Of a stretch of 6,697 nt of DNA, positions 1 to 3,975 are shown piece after piece. A program made the position numbers and the translations under genes. Under the pieces are notes generated by a model, which saw nothing but the letters and a program-made list of their open reading frames with translations, did no database searches and was not told the origin of the DNA. The stretch covers positions 1 through 6,697 of the forward strand of contig CAMDZU010000077.1 in assembly GCA_945910715.1 (NCBI GenBank), written 5' to 3'. The DNA is from an uncultured Clostridia bacterium. Its GTDB lineage: Bacteria > Bacillota > Clostridia > Oscillospirales > Ruminococcaceae. Position 1 is the stretch's first letter. Each line of letters opens with the position of its first letter.

Positions 1-409
1 CAGACTTAATGCAAAATGCGTCAAAATGATAAGAGTCGCCGCTTGGAGTTATTGCAACCTCTCTATCCTTATGAATTTCAATGCGCATTTGTATCTTTGG
101 AGAAACATCTGTAATTATTCCGTAAACTTCGCATTTCTCGGCGTTCATTTCTTTTGTCACAGAATTGCGCAGACGACCTTTGAAAAGATACCCGATAGGA
201 TTTCCGCCAAGTTTGACAACAACCGCATTTTTATCGAATTTATTTGTCGGCTCAAATTCAAAAGTAACCTTTGCGCCGACTGTGACGGCTGACAAATCCC
301 AACCCAGACTATCAATAACACATAAATCCACATCTTTAAATGCAAAGGACAGCGGCAATGCGCCGCTGTTTTTTGTTCCTTGCTTTTTCATAAAATCAAA
401 AAGTCCCAT
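1..409 (-). CDS. HIRAN-domain protein, partial (C-terminus off left edge)
   Basis: Leftward gene starting at the ATG at 409-407 and still open at base 1, giving 136 visible residues. It is preceded by AAAGGAG at about 424-418, which overlaps the stop of the repressor gene 14 bp upstream, so the two form one transcript. Residues about 35-85 look like a HIRAN domain: a hydrophobic start, then FEFEPTNKFDKNAVVVK (residues 50-66) and GNPIGYL (69-75), matching the family pattern of EP-N-(F/Y)D-NAV-V followed by IGYL. HIRAN domains are known from HLTF/Rad5 helicases, where they bind 3'-ended single-stranded DNA, and occur as stand-alone proteins in bacteria and phages. Here the protein would be a cytoplasmic DNA-binding or damage-recognition factor expressed with the lysogenic repressor; that role is inference. 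The remaining residues (86-136) are not recognised. An antisense-oriented terminator-like hairpin lies within codons 12-21. Confidence 0.72.
   Translation of the reverse strand, partial: MGLFDFMKKQGTKNSGALPLSFAFKDVDLCVIDSLGWDLSAVTVGAKVTFEFEPTNKFDKNAVVVKLGGNPIGYLFKGRLRNSVTKEMNAEKCEVYGIITDVSPKIQMRIEIHKDREVAITPSGDSYHFDAFCIKS
349..374 (+). terminator. Intrinsic terminator-like hairpin, rightward, inside the HIRAN gene
   Basis: The plus strand reads ACAGCGGC (349-356), loop AATGC, GCCGCTGT (362-369), then continues as Ts to 374. This is a perfect 8-bp GC-rich stem directly followed by a U-tract, the textbook form of a rho-independent terminator for rightward transcription. It lies antisense to the 5' end of the leftward HIRAN gene. 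On the minus strand the hairpin is followed by CCTTTGC, so it should not stop the repressor transcript. It may end rightward transcripts entering from the left of the window. Confidence 0.5.
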
Positions 410-423
410 AATTATACTCTCCT

Positions 424-843
424 TTATGCTTGCTTTTTTATACTGGTATCCTCATTACATTTTTTTAACTTGGAATTTTCGCTTAAATCGTCAATATACG
501 ATTTTATTTTTTCTTTGCCCTCATAGTTAAACTGTCGGTACTTTTCAATTATTTCTCGCTCCTCGTCAGTTAATTGGAAATCTACGTTATCTTCTGTAAT
601 TAAATCATTAAAAGTCGGCTGTTTTAATGGCTCAATTCCACAATCGTAACCAATAAGCCACGCAGGAGAAACGTTGAAATAACTCGATAATATTGCAATT
701 GTAGGTTGCTTAGGTTTTCTGACGCCGTTTAACCACGCACTAACCGTCTGTTTTGAAACGCCTATTTGATTTGCAAATTCTGTAACAGACCTGTCGCCGA
801 AAACCTCTTTGAAACGCTCCGCAAAGCTTGATACAATTTGCAT
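424..843 (-). CDS. XRE-family phage repressor (CI-like), no S24 peptidase domain
   Basis: A 139-residue leftward protein with an N-terminal helix-turn-helix of the XRE/Cro-CI type: VTEFANQIGVSKQTVSAWLNG at residues 20-40 followed by RKPKQPTIAILSSYFNVSPAWLIG (42-65). The start ATG at 843 has an excellent Shine-Dalgarno GAGGAGG at 857-851, 7 nt away. The C-terminal part (89-120) has the LTDEEREIIEKYRQF...GKEKIKSYIDDL helix pattern seen after the HTH in many Firmicutes phage and ICE repressors. It lacks a LexA/S24-type self-cleavage domain, so RecA-stimulated autocleavage is not expected. By position, divergent from a Cro-like gene and bordered by palindromic operators, it is the lysogeny repressor, probably binding GTCCACAATGTGGAC sites and controlling its own promoter, whose -35 is embedded in one operator. 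It is followed after 14 bp by the HIRAN gene. Confidence 0.87.
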   Translation of the reverse strand: MQIVSSFAERFKEVFGDRSVTEFANQIGVSKQTVSAWLNGVRKPKQPTIAILSSYFNVSPAWLIGYDCGIEPLKQPTFNDLITEDNVDFQLTDEEREIIEKYRQFNYEGKEKIKSYIDDLSENSKLKKCNEDTSIKKQA

Positions 844-868
844 ATAAGCACCTCCTCTTTATGTATTT

Positions 869-897
869 ATTATATACCATTTCGTCCACAATGTCAA
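869..897 (-). promoter_or_regulatory. Leftward repressor promoter
   Basis: The minus strand carries TTGACA (897-892), a 17-bp spacer and TATAAT (874-869), a full sigma-70/sigma-A consensus. Transcription would start near 862, leaving a leader of about 20 nt with GAGGAGG. The -35 box lies within the imperfect operator at 884-898, which predicts autoregulation by the repressor or shut-off by the Cro-like protein. Confidence 0.85.
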
Positions 898-898
898 C
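884..898. promoter_or_regulatory. Operator 1 (imperfect), over the leftward -35 box
   Basis: GTCCACAATGTCAAC differs at two positions from the perfect 15-bp palindrome GTCCACAATGTGGAC found at 973-987 and 1219-1233. Its divergent half (GTTGACA on the minus strand) is itself the -35 hexamer of the repressor promoter. It is called an operator from the repeated motif and its placement. Confidence 0.75.
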
Positions 899-923
899 AA
901 AATATCAAAAAAAATAAAAAAAC

Positions 924-942
924 GTCCACAAAGTAGTTGACA
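924..942. promoter_or_regulatory. Operator 2 (degenerate half-sites), over the rightward -35 box
   Basis: GTCCACA at 924-930 is a perfect half-site. It is followed at 936-942 by GTTGACA, the same variant half-site that forms one arm of operator 1, here in direct orientation and containing the rightward -35 TTGACA. Over 924-938 it matches the full palindrome at 11 of 15 positions. It is weaker than the other copies, so its occupancy is uncertain. Confidence 0.5.
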
Positions 943-965
943 AGCAAATAATTATGTGATAATAT
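937..965 (+). promoter_or_regulatory. Rightward early promoter
   Basis: TTGACA (937-942), a 17-bp spacer and TAATAT (960-965), with a TGA just before the -10 giving an extended -10 (TG at 957-958). Transcription should start near 971-973, exactly at the left edge of the perfect operator at 973-987, so a bound repressor would block initiation. It drives the operon beginning with the Cro-like gene. Confidence 0.85.
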
Positions 966-972
966 AAGGGTA

Positions 973-987
973 GTCCACAATGTGGAC
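973..987. promoter_or_regulatory. Operator 3, perfect palindrome at the rightward start site
   Basis: GTCCACAATGTGGAC is a perfect 7-1-7 palindrome just downstream of the rightward -10 box, covering the predicted transcription start. The same 15 bases recur exactly at 1219-1233. Confidence 0.85.
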
Positions 988-1009
988 AAATCAGAAAGGA
1001 TGTGTAAAT

Positions 1010-1255
1010 ATGGAAGAAATGCTGAATTTAAGAGGAATTATTTTATCAAAGTTTAAGACAATATCAGCATTTGCGGACGCTATTGGTTGGAAACGGAATA
1101 AAGCTTCCCGTATTGTCAACAACGTGACAAAGCCCGATGTTGACGATATGGTTGCAATTGCAAGGGTTATCGACGTAAAAACCCCCGAACAGTTCACGTT
1201 TCTTTTTTTTAACGACCTGTCCACAATGTGGACGAGAGAGGGAGAGAAAAATTGA
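1010..1255 (+). CDS. Cro-like XRE-family DNA-binding protein
   Basis: An 81-residue protein and the first gene of the rightward operon, opposite the repressor. The HTH spans about residues 18-40 (ISAFADAIGWKRNKASRIVN), followed by VTKPDVDDMVAIARVIDV and then EQFTFLFF, the usual short XRE protein of the Cro position in Firmicutes phages. The ATG at 1010 is preferred because AGAAAGGA (993-1000) lies 9 nt before it. An in-frame ATG at 980 falls inside operator 3, only about 8 nt into the transcript and without a Shine-Dalgarno. By position it should antagonise the repressor, probably by binding the same operators; that is inference. Its last codons (from about residue 70) contain a perfect operator copy at 1219-1233, and its stop TGA overlaps the TTG start of the next gene. 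Confidence 0.82.
   Translation: MEEMLNLRGIILSKFKTISAFADAIGWKRNKASRIVNNVTKPDVDDMVAIARVIDVKTPEQFTFLFFNDLSTMWTREGEKN
1219..1233. promoter_or_regulatory. Operator 4, perfect palindrome inside the Cro-like gene
   Basis: This is an exact second copy of GTCCACAATGTGGAC, centred 246 bp downstream of operator 3 and within the 3' end of the Cro-like coding region. Flanking bases are unlike those of operator 3, so it is not part of a longer duplication. It could act as a transcription roadblock or as an auxiliary site for DNA looping. Confidence 0.7.
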
Positions 1256-1392
1256 AACAGAAAGAGTTTGCAACGGAAATCGTAGGCAACATCTCCAAGG
1301 AAGACATAAACGCCATTGCGAAGATATTCGCCAAGGATTTCCTTGACAAAAAGGCGAAAGCTGAAAACCCACAGAAAGGAGCAGTCAAATGA
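1252..1392 (+). CDS. Small 46-aa early protein, TTG start
   Basis: An open frame from TTG at 1252 to TGA at 1390-1392 encodes a 46-residue charged protein beginning MKQKEFATEIVGNISKEDIN. The start is supported by GAGGGAG (1238-1244) 7 nt upstream, by a TTGA overlap with the stop of the Cro-like gene, and by an AATGA overlap of its own stop with the ATG of the next gene at 1389. Such double coupling is typical of a real gene in a phage operon. The only other upstream start in frame is a GTG at 1228 inside operator 4. No domain is recognised; residues 15-35 (EDINAIAKIFAKDFLDKKAKA) look alpha-helical and the C-terminus is basic. No function can be assigned. Confidence 0.65.
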   Translation: MKQKEFATEIVGNISKEDINAIAKIFAKDFLDKKAKAENPQKGAVK

Positions 1393-1592
1393 AGAAGCGC
1401 ATATCTGACACGCTTAACGAAATATCCGAAGCTTTCTGCGGAACAGGTCTTGTTACTTTTCTTATCGGCGCAGCTCTCGCCGACAGCGACAACATTGCAG
1501 TACCTGTCATTCTCCTGTTAGCGGCAATCGGGCAGATGTTTATCGGATTTATCATTGAATGGGGGGTGATGAAATGGAGAAAGAGCAGATAA
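1389..1592 (+). CDS. Small membrane protein, two transmembrane helices
   Basis: A 67-residue protein with Shine-Dalgarno AAAGGAG (1376-1382) 6 nt before the ATG, which overlaps the previous stop. Two hydrophobic stretches, residues about 17-33 (CGTGLVTFLIGAALADS) and 37-57 (from AVPVILLLAAIGQMF onward), are separated by a short acidic turn DSDN. The termini are basic (KKR at 2-4 and KWRKSR at 62-67), so by the positive-inside rule both ends should face the cytoplasm with the loop outside. Location in the early operon argues against a holin. It could be a superinfection-exclusion or host-takeover membrane peptide, but nothing in the sequence proves this. The next gene overlaps its last 19 bp. 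Confidence 0.75.
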   Translation: MKKRISDTLNEISEAFCGTGLVTFLIGAALADSDNIAVPVILLLAAIGQMFIGFIIEWGVMKWRKSR

Positions 1593-1777
1593 ATGCAAGC
1601 AACCTTTACAGCAGCTGTTTGAGCGCAAAAATCGAACTTGCAAATACTCTTAAAAACGCGGCAATCAACAGATTAGATTGTGCCGACAGCTTATCCAGTA
1701 ACAGAATTGAAGCCGCAATTGTAGCTGCAAAGTTGGCTAACGACATAATCAGTCAGTTAATGGAGCTTGAAGAATGA
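1574..1777 (+). CDS. Hypothetical 67-aa helical protein
   Basis: A rightward 67-residue protein starting at the ATG at 1574. GGGGGGTG (1561-1568) lies about 5 nt upstream and makes this the better start than the in-frame ATG at 1559, which has no Shine-Dalgarno. It is rich in Ala, Leu, Asn and Ser, for example SCLSAKIELANTLKNAAINR at about 14-33 and AAIVAAKLANDIISQLMELE near the end, and should be almost entirely alpha-helical, possibly coiled or dimeric. The gene begins inside the preceding membrane-protein gene and its end (GAATGA) overlaps the ATG of the PAPS-reductase-like gene at 1774, so it is translationally coupled on both sides. No family is recognised. Confidence 0.7.
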   Translation: MEKEQINASNLYSSCLSAKIELANTLKNAAINRLDCADSLSSNRIEAAIVAAKLANDIISQLMELEE

Positions 1778-2889
1778 GCAGGCGGAACAGTGGCGCATTC
1801 AAAAGCAGGGTTTACACGGACAGACCGCCTTATGCGGACTTTGAAGCACCTGCAAAGTTCGAAGCAATAAAGGCTATCGTTGCAAAGCGGCTTATCGAAC
1901 ACCCGAACGCTATATGTTCATACTCGGGCGGCAGCGACAGCGATATAATGCTTCATTTAATTGAAACGGTCCGCAAGCTCTATGAACTTCCGCCTGTGCA
2001 GTACTGCTTTTTCAACACAGGTCTTGAGATGAAAGCCATTAAACAGCACGTCAAGGAAGTGTCGGAAAAGTACGGTGTAACAATAAAGGAATACAGACCG
2101 AAGAAAAACATTGTCATTGCCACAAGGGAGTATGGCATACCGTTTGTGTCGAAGATAATGTCCTGCGGCTTGGAGGGTGTTCAGAAGAAGAACATACCGC
2201 TTTCCATTGCTGACGAGTACGCCGAAGCGCAGGATAAGACCGACAAGTACAATGAACTTGTACAGCGCTATCCCGGGTGTAAATCGACAATCAACTTTCT
2301 TTGCGGCTGTAATTCCAAAGGAGAGCCAAGACCCAACATTCAGCTTGTGATTAACTCGTCAAAGTATATGCTCGATTTTATCAAAGAAAATCCTATCCCA
2401 TTTCGGGTAAGCAACAGGTGCTGTGAAATCTGTAAAAAGCAGACAGCGCACCGAGTGCAAAAGGACTTTGAAATGGTGATAACAGGCGAGCGCAGAGCCG
2501 AAGGCGGTATGAGGTCAGTACCTAAAAAGGATTGTACGTCTATGTGCTTTACCGAGAGCGAGGACGGCAAGTTCAGATTGCGGCCGCTATACTATGTTAC
2601 CGACGCCGACAAGCAATGGTATAAGGAATACTACGGCATACGTTATTCAGACGCTTATGAAGTGTACGGGCTGAAACGGACAGGTTGCTGTGGCTGTTCA
2701 ATCTCATCAACCGCAGTAGATGACCTCGAGAAGATACGCCCATTCGAACCGAGCCTTGTAAAAGCTGCCTGGAACGTTTTCGGCGAAAGCTATAAATATC
2801 GGCAGCTTTACAACGAATACAAAGCCTACCGCCGTATGCGTGAAGAAATGGGTGTGCTTGACGGACAGCTAACATTTTACGATTTTTGA
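1774..2889 (+). CDS. PP-loop / PAPS reductase-like protein with cysteine clusters
   Basis: A 371-residue cytoplasmic enzyme. The PP-loop SGGSDS at residues 51-56 follows the strand AICSY, and FFNTGLEMKAI (79-89) matches the NTG(L/I)E motif of the phosphoadenosine-phosphosulfate reductase family. Further family-like parts are TGERRAEGGMR (237-247), RPLYYVTDADKQWY (270-283) and the late TGCCGCS (303-309). Cysteines are many and clustered: 131, 169, 177, 179, 216, 217, 220, 254, 258, 305, 306, 308. CC-x2-C at 216-220 with CC-x-C at 305-308 could hold an iron-sulfur cluster or zinc, as in some PAPS reductases and DndC-type proteins. The PP-loop activates substrates by adenylation or cleaves adenylyl sulfates. 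In phages these proteins are common but rarely characterised; DNA or nucleotide modification, or host sulfur metabolism, are possibilities. The start ATG overlaps the previous stop (ATGA). Confidence 0.85.
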   Translation: MSRRNSGAFKSRVYTDRPPYADFEAPAKFEAIKAIVAKRLIEHPNAICSYSGGSDSDIMLHLIETVRKLYELPPVQYCFFNTGLEMKAIKQHVKEVSEKYGVTIKEYRPKKNIVIATREYGIPFVSKIMSCGLEGVQKKNIPLSIADEYAEAQDKTDKYNELVQRYPGCKSTINFLCGCNSKGEPRPNIQLVINSSKYMLDFIKENPIPFRVSNRCCEICKKQTAHRVQKDFEMVITGERRAEGGMRSVPKKDCTSMCFTESEDGKFRLRPLYYVTDADKQWYKEYYGIRYSDAYEVYGLKRTGCCGCSISSTAVDDLEKIRPFEPSLVKAAWNVFGESYKYRQLYNEYKAYRRMREEMGVLDGQLTFYDF

Positions 2890-2902
2890 AAGGAATAAAA
2901 AA

Positions 2903-3196
2903 ATGAAAACGAAAATTATTAAAGAACAACCTATCTTAACTGTAAGAAAGCCTTATGACGGCGACGACTTGGAGATTTTCGCTGCCGACCTTAAGACAGC
3001 CGAAGTCGGAAAGCGCTGGGTTACAGAAAATCAGAATTGCTATCCGAACAGGGACGCAACCTGGGACGAAAGTTTCACGGTCATTTATAAAGACGAACAC
3101 GGCGTTTGCGTTCTTTATCGCTGCGAAGAAGCAGGCGACGGTTTCAACTACTATCAGCCCGAAGAAATCGAGTTGATATGGGTCGAACTGAATTAA
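2903..3196 (+). CDS. Hypothetical 97-aa acidic protein
   Basis: A 97-residue protein whose ATG at 2903 is preceded by GAAAGGA (2887-2893), 13 bp after the PAPS-reductase-like gene stops. It is acidic and rich in aromatic residues in the second half, with alternating hydrophobics suggesting a beta-rich fold: ESFTVIYKDEHGVCVLYRCEE (about 56-76), then NYYQPEEIELIWVELN at the end. The sequence RWVTENQNCYPNRDATWDES in the middle is not a motif I recognise. No function can be assigned; as part of the early operon, host-takeover or regulation of the neighbouring enzyme are guesses only. Confidence 0.72.
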   Translation: MKTKIIKEQPILTVRKPYDGDDLEIFAADLKTAEVGKRWVTENQNCYPNRDATWDESFTVIYKDEHGVCVLYRCEEAGDGFNYYQPEEIELIWVELN

Positions 3197-3198
3197 CG

Positions 3199-3220
3199 CC
3201 TATATTATATATAGTATAGG
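3199..3220 (+). promoter_or_regulatory. Near-perfect 22-bp palindrome covering a Shine-Dalgarno
   Basis: CCTATA (3199-3204) pairs with TATAGG (3215-3220), and the inner bases continue the dyad with only a T-G pair (3205/3214), which is a legal wobble in RNA. The right arm contains the first bases of the AGGAG (3218-3222) used by the 55-aa gene at 3228. In mRNA this could fold to a hairpin of about 9 bp that hides the ribosome binding site; as DNA it could instead be a protein site. Confidence 0.5.
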
Positions 3221-3227
3221 AGCAGCA

Positions 3228-3395
3228 ATGAAAATTAAGAGCGAGAACATGAAGTCTATAATCGCCATCAACCGAGAAGCCGCAAGAAGGGGTATGTCAT
3301 ACGGTCAGTATTCTGCCGAAATTGACAGACAGCACAAAGCAGCGGCAATCGAAAAGGCGAAGAAAAAGACAAGAAAGGCTGTACATAATGATTAA
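3228..3395 (+). CDS. Small basic 55-aa protein
   Basis: The open frame ATG 3228 to TAA 3393-3395 encodes 55 residues, strongly basic toward the C-terminus (KAKKKTRKAVHND, residues 43-55). The middle contains INREAARRGMSYGQYSAEID (14-33), a short helical segment that resembles the small phage peptides often placed beside SSB or replication genes. AGGAG (3218-3222) lies 5 nt before the ATG. The stop overlaps the SSB start, whose ATG is at 3388, so the two are translationally coupled. A nucleic-acid-binding role fits the charge but is inference. Its ribosome binding site is inside a palindrome, so expression may be controlled by RNA folding. Confidence 0.7.
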   Translation: MKIKSENMKSIIAINREAARRGMSYGQYSAEIDRQHKAAAIEKAKKKTRKAVHND

Positions 3396-3717
3396 CAGCG
3401 TTGTGCTTATGGGCCGCATAGCGTCTGATTTAGCCCTTAAAACGACAACCACAGGTTCGGTTTACCTACAGTTTGTACTTGCCGTTGAAAGGAACTATGT
3501 TGACGCCGAGGGCAACCGTGCAACCGACTTTATCCAATGCGTGGCGTTCAGAAATACCGCAGAATGGATTGTGAAATACTTCCGCAAGGGCAGAATGCTT
3601 GCAGTTACGGGGAACATTCAGACGGGGACGCACGTCAGCCAGGGCGGCGAAACGCACTATGACACTACCGTGTTTGTCACGACTGCAAGCTTCACGGGCG
3701 AAGCGGCCAAGACATAA
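3388..3717 (+). CDS. ssb: Single-stranded DNA-binding protein, short phage type
   Basis: A 109-residue OB-fold SSB. It begins MINSVVLMGRIASDLALKTT with the family pattern N-V-L-GR, followed by VYLQFVLAVERNYVDAEGNR (about 25-44), TDFIQCVAFRNTAEWIVKYFRKGRMLAVTG (46-75) and a final beta strand. The ATG at 3388 is chosen because AGAAAGG (3372-3378) lies 9 nt before it and the SSB fold begins exactly there; a longer reading from 3322 adds basic residues that really belong to the overlapping 55-aa gene in another frame. It would coat single-stranded DNA during phage replication. It stops right after the OB fold (about 109 residues against roughly 150-175 in chromosomal SSBs) and has no acidic DDDIPF-type tail, so it should not recruit partners through that tail. 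Confidence 0.92.
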   Translation: MINSVVLMGRIASDLALKTTTTGSVYLQFVLAVERNYVDAEGNRATDFIQCVAFRNTAEWIVKYFRKGRMLAVTGNIQTGTHVSQGGETHYDTTVFVTTASFTGEAAKT

Positions 3718-3744
3718 AAAAAGACCCTTGCACAAGGCAAGGGC
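3716..3744 (-). terminator. Leftward intrinsic terminator
   Basis: On the minus strand GCCCTTGC is followed by loop CTTGT, GCAAGGG and then TCTTTTTTTA. The stem of 7 perfect pairs is 3743-3737 with 3731-3725, and the U-tract is 3722-3716. Rightward transcripts see A-runs after the same hairpin, so it is oriented for leftward transcription although no leftward protein gene lies to its right. Confidence 0.65.
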
Positions 3745-3775
3745 AAAAACAAAAGACACGGGTAAAATGTTTACT
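3716..3775 (-). ncRNA. Candidate small RNA of about 60 nt, leftward
   Basis: A leftward promoter (3809-3781) is placed so that transcription would begin at about 3775-3774. The transcript would open with a small hairpin (GTAAA, loop CAT, TTTAC; 3774-3762), pass a U-rich stretch, and end at a perfect 7-bp hairpin followed by a T-tract at about 3722-3716. Promoter, short body and terminator together form a complete small RNA unit lying antisense to the 3' untranslated part of the ssb message. It holds no convincing open frame. The RNA is predicted only from sequence signals; its target is unknown. Confidence 0.5.
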
Positions 3776-3780
3776 TAACA

Positions 3781-3809
3781 AGTATAACACAGGCTCATTG
3801 AAATGTCAA
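3781..3809 (-). promoter_or_regulatory. Leftward promoter in the ssb-rep gap
   Basis: The minus strand reads TTGACA (3809-3804), a 17-bp spacer ending in TGT, then TATACT (3786-3781). This is a perfect -35, an optimal spacer, a 5/6 -10 and an extended -10 (TGn). The -35 is within GTTGACA, the variant operator half-site seen at 892-898 and 936-942, but no full operator is present. It points away from the replication gene toward the terminator at 3744-3716. Confidence 0.65.
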
Positions 3810-3815
3810 CAAAAA

Positions 3816-3852
3816 CCACTTGAAAAAGGCTGTTTAATGCCTTTTTCGGTGG
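3816..3852 (+). terminator. Probable bidirectional terminator after ssb
   Basis: GAAAAAGGC (3822-3830) and GCCTTTTTC (3839-3847) form a perfect 9-bp stem around loop TGTTTAAT, with CCAC (3816-3819) and GTGG (3849-3852) extending it past a small internal loop. The A-run/GGC/GCC/T-run arrangement is that of a symmetric intrinsic terminator, working in either direction. It would end the early operon after ssb. The GC core is only 3 bp, so efficiency may be partial. Confidence 0.5.
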
Positions 3853-3872
3853 CTTGTAATGGGTATTATCTT

Positions 3873-3901
3873 TAGACACATTTAATTTTGGTTTATAAAT
3901 A
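3873..3901 (+). promoter_or_regulatory. Weak candidate promoter for the rep-packaging operon
   Basis: TAGACA (3873-3878) is followed by AT-rich DNA with TATAAA at 3894-3899 (spacer 15) or TAAATA at 3896-3901 (spacer 17). Neither is a strong match, but a promoter is expected here because a terminator-like hairpin lies just upstream and the rep gene starts at 3976. Confidence 0.25.
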
Positions 3902-3914
3902 AATAGCTTTTTTG

Positions 3915-3942
3915 TTACTTTTTGAGCGAATGCAAAAAGTAA
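3915..3942. repeat. Perfect 10-bp inverted repeat upstream of the HUH rep gene
   Basis: TTACTTTTTG (3915-3924) and CAAAAAGTAA (3933-3942) are exact inverted copies around the 8-nt loop AGCGAATG. The element ends 33 bp before the rep start codon and has no U-tract after it, so it is not an ordinary terminator. It is a candidate replication origin hairpin for the HUH protein, an operator, or an mRNA leader structure. Confidence 0.6.
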
Positions 3943-3975
3943 TCAGTTAGATTTTATTTGCCTAAAGGTGTTCTA

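Noticed and set aside
213..241. Rightward promoter from TTGACA at 213-218 that could feed the terminator at 349-374
   Set aside because: The 17-bp-spaced position reads GAATTT and neighbouring spacings are no better, so there is no convincing -10.
165..530. 121-codon plus-strand open frame at the left end
   Set aside because: It runs through the reverse strand of two supported leftward genes, crosses the terminator hairpin, and shows no family pattern or ribosome binding site.
980..1009. Longer Cro-like protein starting at the ATG in operator 3
   Set aside because: The ATG is only about 8 nt from the predicted transcript start, has no Shine-Dalgarno, and the HTH family alignment begins after the ATG at 1010, which has AGAAAGGA.
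3322..3387. 22-residue basic extension at the N-terminus of SSB
   Set aside because: This stretch is the overlapping coding region of the 55-aa gene in another frame; the SSB fold and a Shine-Dalgarno both point to 3388.
3466..3759. Possible 97-aa product of the leftward transcript starting at a GTG at 3759
   Set aside because: It would have to pass through the terminator hairpin and is a mirror of ssb; there is no Shine-Dalgarno before the GTG.
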